The notes: generated by a model not told the origin, from the letters alone. 35,542 nucleotides of DNA from Streptomyces poonensis (GCF_014650915.1 NZ_BMVW01000010.1:237791-273332), one strand, 5' to 3'. Positions 7,601-16,519 are shown, counted from the stretch's first letter. Numbers and translations: made by a program.

Positions 7601-7616
7601 AGTGGTCTATACCCAT
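7601..7616. promoter_or_regulatory. dre-like DasR operator
   Basis: AGTGGTCTATACCCAT matches about 12 of 16 positions of the DasR responsive element ACTGGTCTAGACCACT, keeping the TGGTCTA core. It lies 36 bp upstream of the hexosaminidase GTG in the divergent promoter. DasR is the GlcN-6-P-responsive GntR repressor of chitin/GlcNAc genes, which suits the downstream enzyme. Confidence 0.8.
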
Positions 7617-7651
7617 CGGCACGATGGGCAGACGTACGGAAGGGAGCGCAG

Positions 7652-9265
7652 GTGAAACAGCTTCACAGAACGACTCGCCTTCTCGGATCGCTGCTGCTCG
7701 CGGCCGCGGCCGGTCTCTTCTCCGCCGGTGCGGCACCGGCCGGACCGGCGGCGGACGGCGCGGTCGCCGCCCCCCTGGGCCGGGTGGTCCCCGCCCCCGC
7801 GTCGGTCGAGCCGGGGGGCGCGCCGTACCGGATCACCGGCGGTACGCGCATCCACGTCGACGACGCGCGGGAGGTGCGCCGGATCGGCACGTATCTCGCG
7901 GGCGTCCTGCGGCCCTCGACCGGCTACCGGCTGCCGGTGACGGGCGACGGCCGTGACCGGCACGGCGGCATCCGCCTGACGCTGAAGAGCGGGGAGAAGG
8001 CCCTCGGCAGCGAGGGCTACCGTCTCGACAGCGGCCGGCGCGGAGTGACGATCACCGCCCGGGAGCCCGCCGGGCTGTTCCACGGCGTGCAGACCCTGCG
8101 GCAGCTGCTGCCCGCCGCCGTCGAGAAGAACTCCCGGCAGCCGGGCCCGTGGCTCGTCGCGGGCGGCACGATCGAGGACACCCCGCGCTACGCCTGGCGC
8201 GGCGCGATGCTGGACGTCTCACGGCACTTCTTCACCGTGAACGAGGTGAAGCGGTACGTCGACCAGCTCGCCCTGTACAAGGTGAACAAGCTGCATCTGC
8301 ACCTCAGCGACGACCAGGGCTGGCGGATCGCGATCGACTCCTGGCCGCGGCTGGCCGCGTACGGCGGCGCCAGTGAGGTCGGCGGCGGCCCGGGCGGCCA
8401 CTACACCAAGGCCCAGTACAAGGAGATCGTCCGGTACGCGGCCGCGCGCCATCTGGAGGTCGTGCCCGAGATCGACATGCCCGGCCACACCAACGCGGCC
8501 CTCGCCTCCTACGCCGAACTGAACTGCGACGGCGTGGCGCCTCCGCGCTACACCGGCACCGAGGTCGGCTTCAGCTCGCTGTGCGTGAACAAGGAGAGCA
8601 CGTACGACTTCGTGGACGACGTGGTCCGCGAGCTGGCCGCCCTCACGCCGGGCCGCTACCTCCACATCGGCGGCGACGAGGCGCACTCCACCAGCCACGA
8701 GGACTATGTGAAGTTCATGGAGCGGGTCCAGCCGGTCGTCGCGCGGTACGGCAAGACCGTCATCGGCTGGCACCAGCTGGCCGGGGCCGAGCCGGCCAAG
8801 GGCGCGCTCGCGCAGTACTGGGGGCTGGACCGTACCCCCGCGGCGGAGAAGGAGCAGGTCGCCGCGGCCGCGCGGAACGGCACGGGACTGATCCTGTCGC
8901 CCGCCGACCGGGCCTATCTCGATATGAAGTACGACAAGGACACCGCGCTCGGCACGAAGTGGGCCGGCTACGTGGACGTGCGGCGGTCGTACGACTGGGA
9001 CCCGGGCAGCTACCTTCCGGGCGTCCCGGCGCCGGCCGTCCGGGGGGTCGAGGCGCCGCTGTGGACCGAGACCCTCGCGAACTCCGGACACCTCGAGCGC
9101 ATGGCGTTCCCGAGGCTGCCGGGCGTGGCCGAGCTCGGCTGGTCACCGGCCGCGACGCACGACTGGGACACCTACAGGAAGCGGCTCGCGGCGCAGGGTC
9201 CGCGCTGGGACGCGCTCGGTATCGCCTACCACCGGGCGCCGGAGGTGCCCTGGCCCGCCCGATGA
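7652..9265 (+). CDS. Secreted beta-N-acetylhexosaminidase (GH20)
   Basis: 537 aa. It hydrolyses terminal GlcNAc from chitooligosaccharides outside the cell. An N-terminal signal peptide (basic 'KQLHRTTR', hydrophobic 'LLGSLLLAAAAGLF', likely cleavage after an Ala in the 'GAAPAGPAA' region) has no lipobox. A GH20b small domain spans about 45-155; the catalytic TIM barrel spans about 165-500 and includes 'YAWRGAMLDVSRHFF', 'LHLHLSDDQGWRI', 'EIDMPGHTNA' and 'HIGGDEAHS'. The Asp-Glu pair in GGDE is the substrate-assisted catalytic site. The GTG start at 7652 has AGGGAG at 7641-7646. The in-frame region upstream overlaps the divergent gene and is not coding. A dre-like site just upstream implies DasR control and links it to glmS and GlcNAc metabolism. 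Confidence 0.94.
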   Translation: MKQLHRTTRLLGSLLLAAAAGLFSAGAAPAGPAADGAVAAPLGRVVPAPASVEPGGAPYRITGGTRIHVDDAREVRRIGTYLAGVLRPSTGYRLPVTGDGRDRHGGIRLTLKSGEKALGSEGYRLDSGRRGVTITAREPAGLFHGVQTLRQLLPAAVEKNSRQPGPWLVAGGTIEDTPRYAWRGAMLDVSRHFFTVNEVKRYVDQLALYKVNKLHLHLSDDQGWRIAIDSWPRLAAYGGASEVGGGPGGHYTKAQYKEIVRYAAARHLEVVPEIDMPGHTNAALASYAELNCDGVAPPRYTGTEVGFSSLCVNKESTYDFVDDVVRELAALTPGRYLHIGGDEAHSTSHEDYVKFMERVQPVVARYGKTVIGWHQLAGAEPAKGALAQYWGLDRTPAAEKEQVAAAARNGTGLILSPADRAYLDMKYDKDTALGTKWAGYVDVRRSYDWDPGSYLPGVPAPAVRGVEAPLWTETLANSGHLERMAFPRLPGVAELGWSPAATHDWDTYRKRLAAQGPRWDALGIAYHRAPEVPWPAR

Positions 9266-9294
9266 CCGTACGGTAGGGGGGCGTTCCGCACGAT

Positions 9295-9333
9295 GACGGG
9301 CACCTCGGAGGACCGTACTCCGAGGTGCCCGTC
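9295..9333. terminator. Bidirectional terminator, 16-bp perfect stem
   Basis: GACGGGCACCTCGGAG (9295-9310) pairs perfectly with 9318-9333 across a 7-nt loop. It separates the convergent hexosaminidase and desD. Confidence 0.9.
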
Positions 9334-9350
9334 CGTATGGGGGGAGGCGG

Positions 9351-11123
9351 TTACCGCCCCGCGATCGGGTTCTTCAGGTCGCCCACGAGCTGAAGGGCGC
9401 CCGACGGGTCCGCCAGGTCCACCATCTGCTTGTTGTTGCGCAGCTGGAGCCGGTTCAGGCAGGACAGGGCGAACTCCGGGGCGAACATGTCGTACTGCTC
9501 GAACTTGTCCGCCAGCTCCGGCGTCGCCTCCTGGTACTCGCGGACCGACGCCGCGACCGTGCACCAGAAGTCGTCCTCCTCCATGACGCCCTCGTCGGCG
9601 AGGTTCGCGGCGAGGAAGCGGAAGAAGCAGTCGAAGACGTCCGTGAAGATCGACAGCAGTTTCTGGTCGTCGGGGACCTCGACGCGGATCCGGGCGACCT
9701 CGGGCGGCAGCACCGCGTCCGGGTCCATCACCGCGATCTCCTCGGCGATGTCCTTGTAGACCGCACGCTGCACGGCGCCGTCCTTCAGCACCAGGATGAC
9801 GTTCTCGCCGTGCGGCATGTAGACCAGGTCGTACGCGTAGAAGCTGTGCAGCAGCGGGACGAAGTACGCCCGCAGGTAGCGCGACAGCCACTCGACCGGG
9901 GTGAGCCCGGAGCGCTCGATCAGCGCGGCCGCGAAGGAGTGGCCCTCGTGGTCGACGTGGAGGAGGGACGCCATCGTGGCGAGCGACTCGCCGTCCTGGA
10001 GCGACGGGACCGGGCTCTCGCGCCACAGCGCGGCCAGCATCTTGCGGTAGGGGGAGTAGCGGTCGGTGGCGGCCTCGTACTCCAGGTGGCGGTAGCCGAC
10101 GGCGGCGCGCTCGCGGATGATCGTGAGGCCCGTCGACTTCAGCACCGGGTCGTTGTCGATCAGCTGGGCGAGCCAGTCGTTGATCGCCGGGGTGGCCTCC
10201 ATGTAGGCGGCGGACAGTCCGCGCATGAAGCCCATGTTGAGGACCGAGAGCGCCGTTTTGACGTAGTGCTTCCCGGGGTGCGAGGTGTTGAAGAACGTGC
10301 GTATGGACTGCTGGGCCAGGTACTCGTCGTCGCCCTCGCCCAGGAGGACGAGGTGCTGCTGGGCGACCTCGGCGGCGAAGGTGACCGTCAGCTTGTTCCA
10401 CCACTGCCAGGGGTGAACCGGGATGAACAGGTAGTCCGCCGGGTCCAGGTCCTGCTCGCGGAGCACGGCGTGGAAGCGGTCGACGGTCTCCTCGCCCAGC
10501 TCGTCGCGGAGGAACGCCTCGTACTCGATGCCCACGCCCGCCGTGAACGCGGCCCGGGAGCGGTGCGCGGCCAGCCAGATCAGCCGGACCGGGCTCGCGG
10601 TCTCGGGGGCGTACGACAGGTACTCGTGGACGCCGAAGCCGAGCCGGCCGTTGTTGGCGACGAAGCACGGGTGGCCCTCGGTCATGCCGGTCTCGATGGC
10701 CTGGAAGCCGCTCGTGACCAGCTCGGCGACCGGGACCTGGGGCTTGGTGAGCTTGTAGCAGGTGCCCGAGAGGGTGGAGGAGATCTCCTCCAGGTAGACG
10801 GGCAGGATGTCGTCGCTCAGGCCCAGCGCGCCCTTGAACTCGATGAAGAAGTCCAGCGCGGCGAGGGGGGCCTCCGTGCCGTCGCGGTGCCGGGTGATGG
10901 AGTCCGCGTCGACCTGCCAGTGGTCGAGGGCGCGGAGGACGGCGGTGAAGGTGTAGGTGGCCGAGCCGTCGTCGCTGCGGACGAGGTACCGGTCACCGTC
11001 GAGGTGCTCGGGGGTGATGAGCCGCTCGTGCGAGAACTCCGCGAGTGCTTTGCGGAGGAGAAGACGGTTGGCCCGCGCCCAGCGGTGGGGGGACAGGTGC
11101 GCCACGGCGTCGGACAAGGTCAT
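9351..11123 (-). CDS. desD: DesD, NIS synthetase for desferrioxamine assembly
   Basis: 590 aa, IucA/IucC family. It uses ATP to oligomerise and cyclise N-hydroxy-N-succinyl- or acyl-cadaverine into desferrioxamines. Family regions seen: 'GHPCFVANNGRLGFG', 'FIPVHPWQWWNKL', 'QSIRTFFNTSHPGKHYVKTALS' (read as two adjoining segments; Ser/Arg/His and Lys residues contact ATP in the family) and 'YMPHGENVILVLKDG', followed by the FhuF-like C-terminal part. The ATG start overlaps the desC stop by 4 nt (ATGA), giving translational coupling. It is the last gene of desABCD, all under the iron box upstream of desA. The terminator at 9295-9333 follows. Confidence 0.97.
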   Translation of the reverse strand: MTLSDAVAHLSPHRWARANRLLLRKALAEFSHERLITPEHLDGDRYLVRSDDGSATYTFTAVLRALDHWQVDADSITRHRDGTEAPLAALDFFIEFKGALGLSDDILPVYLEEISSTLSGTCYKLTKPQVPVAELVTSGFQAIETGMTEGHPCFVANNGRLGFGVHEYLSYAPETASPVRLIWLAAHRSRAAFTAGVGIEYEAFLRDELGEETVDRFHAVLREQDLDPADYLFIPVHPWQWWNKLTVTFAAEVAQQHLVLLGEGDDEYLAQQSIRTFFNTSHPGKHYVKTALSVLNMGFMRGLSAAYMEATPAINDWLAQLIDNDPVLKSTGLTIIRERAAVGYRHLEYEAATDRYSPYRKMLAALWRESPVPSLQDGESLATMASLLHVDHEGHSFAAALIERSGLTPVEWLSRYLRAYFVPLLHSFYAYDLVYMPHGENVILVLKDGAVQRAVYKDIAEEIAVMDPDAVLPPEVARIRVEVPDDQKLLSIFTDVFDCFFRFLAANLADEGVMEEDDFWCTVAASVREYQEATPELADKFEQYDMFAPEFALSCLNRLQLRNNKQMVDLADPSGALQLVGDLKNPIAGR

Positions 11124-11686
11124 ACAGCCACTCCTCGTGCAGCCAGGCTGCGCTTGCTCTCGAAGAAGCGTTCGCGCGTGCAGAAGCTCAGCAGCGCGCG
11201 CTTCTCCGGCTTGTCGATCTCACACGCGGGCACGAAGCCGACGGCCTCGTTGAGCGCGTGCACTGCCTTGTTGTGTACGTCGGGTTCGACCACGACCCGC
11301 CGGGTGCTCGGGTCGGCGAACAGTTCCTCCATCACCGCGGTGATCACGGCTTTGGTGAACCCGTGCACGGGCCGGTCGGTGGGGGCGACCAGGAAGTGCA
11401 TGCCGACGTCGCCCGGCTCGGGCTCGTACAGGCCGACCAGCTCGCGCTCGGCCGGGTCGTACTTCTCCATCAGGAAGGCGGGCTCGCCGTCGTGCAGGCC
11501 GAGGTACGCGTGGTGGTGCTCGTCAGCCGCGATCTCCATGTAGGCCCGCTCGACGTCCTCCAGTTTCGCGTTCTGCATCATCCAGAACGCCGCCTTGGGG
11601 TGGGTCACCCAGTCGTGCAGGAGTTCGGCGTCCGTGGTGGGGTCGAGGGGGCGGAACGAGAACGTCCCTATACCGGTGGTGCTCAT
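11120..11686 (-). CDS. desC: DesC, N-hydroxycadaverine acyltransferase
   Basis: 188 aa, GNAT fold of the IucB/siderophore acetyltransferase type. It transfers succinyl or acetyl from CoA to the hydroxylamine of N-hydroxycadaverine, forming the hydroxamate. Features: 'FSFRPLDPTTDAELLHDWVTHP' at the N-terminus (position 8 onward), 'FLMEKYDP', 'GDVGMHFLVAP', 'HGFTKAVITAVMEELF' (acyl-CoA contact region) and 'RRVVVEPDVHNKAVHALNEAVGF' near the end. The start ATG at 11686 overlaps the desB TGA (ATGA), and its own stop overlaps the desD start the same way. In-frame sequence upstream of 11686 is the shadow of desB. Confidence 0.95.
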   Translation of the reverse strand: MSTTGIGTFSFRPLDPTTDAELLHDWVTHPKAAFWMMQNAKLEDVERAYMEIAADEHHHAYLGLHDGEPAFLMEKYDPAERELVGLYEPEPGDVGMHFLVAPTDRPVHGFTKAVITAVMEELFADPSTRRVVVEPDVHNKAVHALNEAVGFVPACEIDKPEKRALLSFCTRERFFESKRSLAARGVAV

Positions 11687-12975
11687 ACCGCGAACTCCTG
11701 GAAGGCGATCGTCTTCTCCACGGGGTAGTACTCCCTCCCGAGCAGCTCGCGGATGATGCAGCTGTTGCGGTAGGCGCCCATGCCCAGGTCGGGCGAGGTG
11801 ATCGAGTGGGTGTGGACGCTCGCGTTCTGGAGGAAGATCCCGCGGCCCGTGGTGTCGACGGCGTAGTTGCGGGCCACGTCGAAGCGGCCGTGACCGTCGA
11901 AGCGGAGGCGGTCCCGGACGGGCTCCAGGAAGGCCGGCTGCTCGTAGTGGTAGCCGGTGGCGAGGACCAGGCCCTCGGTGGTGATCTCGAAGTCCTTGTC
12001 CTGCTCCTCCTGGTGGAAGCCCAGGCGGTAGACGCCGTCCTCGTACCGGGCGGTGTTCAGGGAGGAGTTGGTGAGCAGGCGGGTGGGGACCGGGCGGCCG
12101 CCGCTCTCGACGTTCTTCTGGTAGAGCAGGTCGAAGATCGAGTCGATCAGGTCCGAGTTGATGCCCTTGAAGAGGCCCTTCTGCTGCTTCTCCAGCCGGT
12201 AGCGGGTCTCCTCGGGCAGCGCGCGGAAGTAGTCGATGTAGTCCGGGGACGTCATCTCCAGCGTCAGCTTGGTGTACTCGAGGGGGAAGAAGCGCGGGGA
12301 GCGCGTCACCCAGTTGAGCTGGTAGCCGTGCGCGTCGATCTCGGCGAGGAGCTCGTAGTAGATCTCCGCGGCGCTCTGGCCGCTGCCGACGATCGTGATC
12401 GACTTCTTCGCCTGGAGCTCCGCCTTGCGCTGCATGTACTGCGCGTTGTGGAAGAAGCCGCCGTCGAGGTCGCGGCACGCCTCGGGGGTGTACGGGACCG
12501 TGCCGGTGCCGAGGACGAGGTGGCGGGCGCGGTACGTGTCGCCGGTCTCCGTACGGACGGTGTAGAGCTCGCTGTCGTCCTCGTACGTGACCTCGGTGAC
12601 CGTCGTGTCGAAGCGGACGCTGCTCAGTTTGGCGGCGGCCCAGCGGCAGTAGTCGTCGTACTCGACGCGCAGCGGGTAGAAGTTCTCGCGGATGTAGAAC
12701 GAGTACAGCCGGCCGCGCTCCTTGAGGTAGTTCAGGAAGGAGTACGGGGATGTCGGGTCGGCGAGGGTCACCAGGTCCGACATGAACGGCGTCTGGAGGT
12801 GGGCGCCGTCCAGGAACATGCCCTTGTGCCACTCGAAGTCCGGCTTGGACTCCAGGAAGACGCCGTTCAGTTCGGCGATCGGCTCGGTGAGGCAGGCGAG
12901 GCCGAGGTTGAAGGGGCCGAGCCCGATGCCCACGAAGTCGTAGGTCTCGCTCACGGTTTCAGGAAGCGCGGTCAA
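11683..12975 (-). CDS. desB: DesB, cadaverine N-monooxygenase
   Basis: 430 aa, IucD/SidA/PvdA-type flavin-dependent N-hydroxylating monooxygenase; it hydroxylates cadaverine to N-hydroxycadaverine using FAD, NADPH and O2. The FAD-binding 'GIGLGPFNLGLA' begins near residue 16, 'HKGMFLDGAHLQTPFMSDL' follows around 50-70, the NADPH-binding 'GSGQSAAEIYYELL' is near 200 and 'LATGYHY' is near 345. The preferred start is TTG at 12975, with GGGAGAG 4 nt upstream and a 17-nt overlap with desA. A GTG at 12954 ('SETYDFVGIG') would avoid the overlap but has a poor ribosome-binding site. Confidence 0.95.
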   Translation of the reverse strand: MTALPETVSETYDFVGIGLGPFNLGLACLTEPIAELNGVFLESKPDFEWHKGMFLDGAHLQTPFMSDLVTLADPTSPYSFLNYLKERGRLYSFYIRENFYPLRVEYDDYCRWAAAKLSSVRFDTTVTEVTYEDDSELYTVRTETGDTYRARHLVLGTGTVPYTPEACRDLDGGFFHNAQYMQRKAELQAKKSITIVGSGQSAAEIYYELLAEIDAHGYQLNWVTRSPRFFPLEYTKLTLEMTSPDYIDYFRALPEETRYRLEKQQKGLFKGINSDLIDSIFDLLYQKNVESGGRPVPTRLLTNSSLNTARYEDGVYRLGFHQEEQDKDFEITTEGLVLATGYHYEQPAFLEPVRDRLRFDGHGRFDVARNYAVDTTGRGIFLQNASVHTHSITSPDLGMGAYRNSCIIRELLGREYYPVEKTIAFQEFAV

Positions 12976-14401
12976 GGGACTCTCCCAGGTACTGCTCGGC
13001 GTGGCCGGCGATCAGGTCGAGGACGGCGGCGATGTCGGCCGTCGTGGTCTCGGGGTTGAGCAGGGTGAACTTCAAATAGTGGCGCCCGCCGACCTTGGTG
13101 CCCGCGACCACCGCGTCACCGGAGGCGAACAGCGCCTTGCGGGCGTACAGGTTGGCGCGGTCGATCTCGGCGGGGTCGGTGACGGCCTCCGGGATGTAGC
13201 GGAAGACCAGCGTGGACAGGCTCGGCTCGACCACCACGTCGAAGCGCGGGTCGGCGGCGAGCAATTTCCAGCCCTCCGCCGCCAGGTCGCAGACCTCGTC
13301 GAAGAGGCGGCCGATGCCGTCGGCGCCCATCGTGCGCAGCGTCACCCACAGCTTGAGCGCGTCGAAGCGGCGGGTGGTCTGCAGTGACTTGTCGACCTGG
13401 TTGGGGATGCGCTCCTGCACCATGCGGCGCGGGTTGAGGTACTCCGCGTGGTAGGTGGCGTGGCGGAGCGTGGCGGCGTCGCGGACCAGCACGGCCGAGG
13501 AACTCACCGGCTGGAAGAAGGACTTGTGGTAGTCGACGGTGACCGAGTCGGCGCGCTCGATGCCGGTGAGCAGGTGGCGGCGCTCGAGCGAGGCGAGCAG
13601 TCCGCAGCCGTAGGCCGCGTCCACGTGCATCCACGCGCCGGACTGCGCGCACAGCTCGGCTATCTCGGGCAGCGGGTCGATGGAGCCGAAGTCGGTGGTG
13701 CCGGCGGTGGCGACGACGGCCATGGGGACGAGGCCGTCGTGGCGGCAGCGCTCCAGCTCGCGGGCGAGCGCCACCGTCTGCATGCGCTTGTCGTGGTCGA
13801 CGGGGATCGAGACCACGGAATCGGCGGGCAGGCCCAGCAGTTTCGCCGACTTCTTCACGCTGAAGTGGCTGACCTCGGAGGCGAAGATGCGCAGTTTGGC
13901 GAGGTCATCGCTTTTCGCCTCCTCACGGGCCAGCAGCAGCGCCTGGAGGTTGGACTGGGTGCCGCCGGAGGTGAACACACCGTCGGCGGCCGGACCGAGG
14001 CCGATGCGCTCGGTGGTCCAGTCGATGAGCTTGCGCTCGATGAGCGTGCCGCCGGCCGACTGGTCCCAGGTGTCCAGGGAGGAGTTGACGGCGGAGAGGA
14101 TGGCCTCGCCGACGACCGCCGGGATGACGACCGGGCAGTTGAGGTGGGCGAGGTAGCGGGGGTGGTGGAAGTAGATCGCGTCGCGGAGGTAGACCTCTTC
14201 GAGCTCGTCCAGGACCGCGGTGGTGTCGCCCAGCGGCCGGTCCAGGTCGATCTGCTCGATACGGGGCGCGAGTGCGTCCACGGTGACGCCGGTGAACGGA
14301 CGGTCGGCGGTGGCGAGTTTGGCCGCCACCCGCTCCACGCCTTCGGTCACGGAGCGGCGGTACTGCTCCGCGGTCGTGTCATTGAGCAGGTGCGAGCGCA
14401 T
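12959..14401 (-). CDS. desA: DesA, lysine decarboxylase for desferrioxamine
   Basis: 480 aa, group II PLP-dependent decarboxylase of the glutamate/DOPA-decarboxylase fold. It converts lysine to cadaverine, the first step of desferrioxamine synthesis. 'HVDAAYGCG' has Asp261, which would pair with the PLP ring nitrogen, and 'DYHKSFFQP' has Lys293 as the Schiff-base lysine. 'SGGTQSNLQALLLARE' around 145-160 binds phosphate. The start ATG at 14401 has a strong GGAGGA 8 nt upstream; the frame continues upstream but into the promoter and iron box. First gene of desABCD, expected to be repressed by Fe-DmdR1/IdeR. Confidence 0.96.
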   Translation of the reverse strand: MRSHLLNDTTAEQYRRSVTEGVERVAAKLATADRPFTGVTVDALAPRIEQIDLDRPLGDTTAVLDELEEVYLRDAIYFHHPRYLAHLNCPVVIPAVVGEAILSAVNSSLDTWDQSAGGTLIERKLIDWTTERIGLGPAADGVFTSGGTQSNLQALLLAREEAKSDDLAKLRIFASEVSHFSVKKSAKLLGLPADSVVSIPVDHDKRMQTVALARELERCRHDGLVPMAVVATAGTTDFGSIDPLPEIAELCAQSGAWMHVDAAYGCGLLASLERRHLLTGIERADSVTVDYHKSFFQPVSSSAVLVRDAATLRHATYHAEYLNPRRMVQERIPNQVDKSLQTTRRFDALKLWVTLRTMGADGIGRLFDEVCDLAAEGWKLLAADPRFDVVVEPSLSTLVFRYIPEAVTDPAEIDRANLYARKALFASGDAVVAGTKVGGRHYLKFTLLNPETTTADIAAVLDLIAGHAEQYLGESLDRAS

Positions 14402-14468
14402 GGTGGGGGTCCTCCGAGGGGACAGTCCGAGCGGGACGGGGAGAGCGGGGAATCGCGCGCGTTTCAAC

Positions 14469-14487
14469 TTAGGCAAGCCTAACCTAA
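14469..14487. promoter_or_regulatory. Iron box (DmdR1/IdeR operator) upstream of desA
   Basis: TTAGGCAAGCCTAACCTAA matches 16 of 19 positions of the actinobacterial iron box TTAGGTTAGGCTAACCTAA. It lies 68-86 bp upstream of the desA start, in the expected promoter position. Confidence 0.92.
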
Positions 14488-14525
14488 CTAAACGTTGTTG
14501 AAACGCGCCCCACCCGTGACCGCTG

Positions 14526-15383
14526 TCACTCTCCTCGCGCGCGGAGCTGCTCCTCCGTCAGGCCTTCACGCCAGTACCCGACGAACGTCACGGCGCGCTT
14601 GTCGACGCAGCGCTCGCGCACGAGATGCCGGCGCAGCTCCTTGACCCGGCCGGACTCGCCGGCGATCCAGGCGTACGGCTGCTCCGCGGGCGGGAGTCGG
14701 GCGTCCCGGACCGCCTCGACGGCCGTGGGGGCGCCCGCGGAGCGCACCAGCCAGGTGATCTCCGCGTCGGCCGCGGTGGTCAGCTCCTGGATGTCCTCCG
14801 CCTGCTGGACCTCCAGCCACACACGGGCGCGCAGGCCGGACGGCAGGGACTCCAGAATCGCGGAGGCGGCGGGCAGGGCGGTCTCGTCGCCCCACATCAC
14901 CACCAGGTCGGTGCCCTCCGGCGGGCGGAACCGGATCGCCCGGTTGTCGGCGATCGCCGGGCCGATCAGCGCCACGCGGTCACCGGGGGCGGCCGTGGAC
15001 GCCCAGCGGGAGGCGGGCCCGGCGGGCACGGCCGCCCCCGGCTCCACGCCGTGCAGCACGAAGTCGATGTCGATCTCGGCGGTGTCGCCGTGCGCGTCCC
15101 GGCGCAGGGCCCGCAGGGTGTACGAGCGCATGACCGCCCGTACGTCATCGGGAAGCTCCCGCCACGCGTGCCACCAGTTGTCGCCGTACTCCAGCGGGAC
15201 GACGGGCTCGGGCTGACCCGGGTGCGGCAGGAACAGCGACAGGGACTGGTCCCGGCCGTCGGAGTGGAAGGCGAGCAGATCGGGACCGGCGAAGGTGATC
15301 CGGACCAGGGACGGGCCGAGCCGCCGCGTCCGTACGACCTGGAGGGAGAAGAAACGGAACGGGGCGGCTACGGCCGTGGTCAT
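14526..15383 (-). CDS. desF: Siderophore-interacting protein (ferric-siderophore reductase type)
   Basis: 285 aa, ViuB/SIP family of flavoproteins that reduce Fe(III)-siderophores in the cytoplasm to release iron. An FAD-binding beta-barrel spans about 10-140, with 'RSYTLR' at 86-91 as the flavin-contact motif. The NAD(P)H-binding SIP lobe follows, with 'GDETALPAASAILE' and the C-terminal 'VGYWREGLTEEQLRARG'. The ATG at 15383 has AGGAG 8 nt upstream. It follows desE by 89 bp that contain a stable hairpin, so it is probably cotranscribed at a reduced level. The gene ends close to the desA iron box and promoter, with about 50 bp of AT-richer sequence between them. Confidence 0.9.
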   Translation of the reverse strand: MTTAVAAPFRFFSLQVVRTRRLGPSLVRITFAGPDLLAFHSDGRDQSLSLFLPHPGQPEPVVPLEYGDNWWHAWRELPDDVRAVMRSYTLRALRRDAHGDTAEIDIDFVLHGVEPGAAVPAGPASRWASTAAPGDRVALIGPAIADNRAIRFRPPEGTDLVVMWGDETALPAASAILESLPSGLRARVWLEVQQAEDIQELTTAADAEITWLVRSAGAPTAVEAVRDARLPPAEQPYAWIAGESGRVKELRRHLVRERCVDKRAVTFVGYWREGLTEEQLRARGE

Positions 15384-15433
15384 GCGCGTGCTCCTGAGTC
15401 GTCGTCAGGGGACGGTGAGGTGTGGGGGAGGGA

Positions 15434-15458
15434 CCGGCGCGCCGTGGGGGCGCGCCGG
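15434..15458 (-). terminator. Hairpin between desE and desF
   Basis: CCGGCGCGCC and GGCGCGCCGG form a perfect 10-bp stem with a 5-nt loop, 15 bp after the desE stop. It may act as a partial terminator or as an mRNA stabiliser that makes desE more abundant than desF. Confidence 0.7.
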
Positions 15459-15472
15459 CCGCTGCTGCTTGA

Positions 15473-16519
15473 TCAGGCGACCTTCTTCGCGTTCTCGATC
15501 GCCTCGGCGAGGTTCTCGAGCAGCGGGGCGCACTTGTCGTAGGAGAGGATCGGCTCGGCGGAGCGCGCGATGACCTGGCCGGCCTCGACGGCGGGCAGCT
15601 TCTTCCAGGTCGCCTCGGTGATGTCGGCGGGCTGGATGGCCGAGGTGCGGTCGTCCATCATGATGATGTCGGCCGGGTACTTGTCGACGTTCTCCCAGCT
15701 GAGGTTCTCGAACCAGCCGCCGCTCTCCGCCTTGGCCTTCTCCGGGGGCTCGATGAAGTTCACGCCGAGGGCCTTGAAGTACTCCAGGTCGATGGAGAGG
15801 TTCGTGCCGGAGACGTAGAAGATGTCCTGGCTCGCGGAACCGACCAGCACCTTGATGTCGGGCTTGGACTTGGCGGCCTTGCGCAGCCGGGCGGCGGCGT
15901 CCTCGAAGCGCTTCTTGGCCGCGGTCACCTTCTCGGCCTTCATGTCGGCGCCGAGCGACTCGGCCAGCTCCCACATGCGCTCCAGCGGCTGCGTCAGCTG
16001 CCGGTCGTAGACGGAGATCGCGACGCTCGGGGCGAGCTTGGCGATCTTGTCCTTGGACGCCTCGGGGACGTACCAGAGGGTGCCCACGTTGTCGAAGGTG
16101 GTGGAGACGAGGACGTCGGGCGCGAGCGTCGCGTACTTCTCGACGTTGAACTGGTCCCAGGCGTTGCCGAGGATCGTCACCTTGCTGATGTCCATGTCGC
16201 CGGCCTGGACGTCGGCCTTGCCGTCCTGCGTCTTGGTGGGGCCGAAGACGCCCTTCACCTCGACGCCGTAGTCGTACAGGGCGGCGGCGGCACCGGTGAA
16301 CGCGACGATGTTCGCGGGTACCTCGTCCAGCTTCACGGTCTCGCCGCGGTCGTCCTTGAACGACCAGGGACCGGACTTCGCCGCGGCCGTCTCGTCGCCC
16401 GAGCCACTGCTCGTGGAGTCGTCGTCACCGCAGGCGGCCAGCACGGCCCCGAGTCCGAGGGCGCCGCCCGCCGCGAGGATGCCGCGGCGAGTGAGGTGGG
16501 TGGCACGGGCGTTGGACAT
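15473..16519 (-). CDS. desE: DesE, ferrioxamine-binding lipoprotein
   Basis: 348 aa, ABC-transporter periplasmic-binding protein of the FhuD/FepB type (TroA-like fold). The signal peptide has twin arginines (Arg11-Arg12 in 'LTRRGILAAGG') and a lipobox 'VLAAC' with Cys30, so a Tat-exported lipoprotein is likely. The mature protein has 'ANIVAFTGAAAALYDYGVEVKGVFG' near 68-92 and a C-terminal lobe with 'PADIIMMDDRT'. It captures ferrioxamines E and B at the membrane for ABC import; no permease or ATPase is encoded nearby. The ATG at 16519 has modest upstream purines. An iron box lies about 50 bp upstream. Confidence 0.94.
   Translation of the reverse strand: MSNARATHLTRRGILAAGGALGLGAVLAACGDDDSTSSGSGDETAAAKSGPWSFKDDRGETVKLDEVPANIVAFTGAAAALYDYGVEVKGVFGPTKTQDGKADVQAGDMDISKVTILGNAWDQFNVEKYATLAPDVLVSTTFDNVGTLWYVPEASKDKIAKLAPSVAISVYDRQLTQPLERMWELAESLGADMKAEKVTAAKKRFEDAAARLRKAAKSKPDIKVLVGSASQDIFYVSGTNLSIDLEYFKALGVNFIEPPEKAKAESGGWFENLSWENVDKYPADIIMMDDRTSAIQPADITEATWKKLPAVEAGQVIARSAEPILSYDKCAPLLENLAEAIENAKKVA

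Noticed and set aside
4438..7956. Very long plus-strand open frame
   Set aside because: It is antisense to glmS, the small gene and the DUF4429 gene; its product is Val/Leu/Arg-rich low complexity, a normal by-product of high-GC codon bias.
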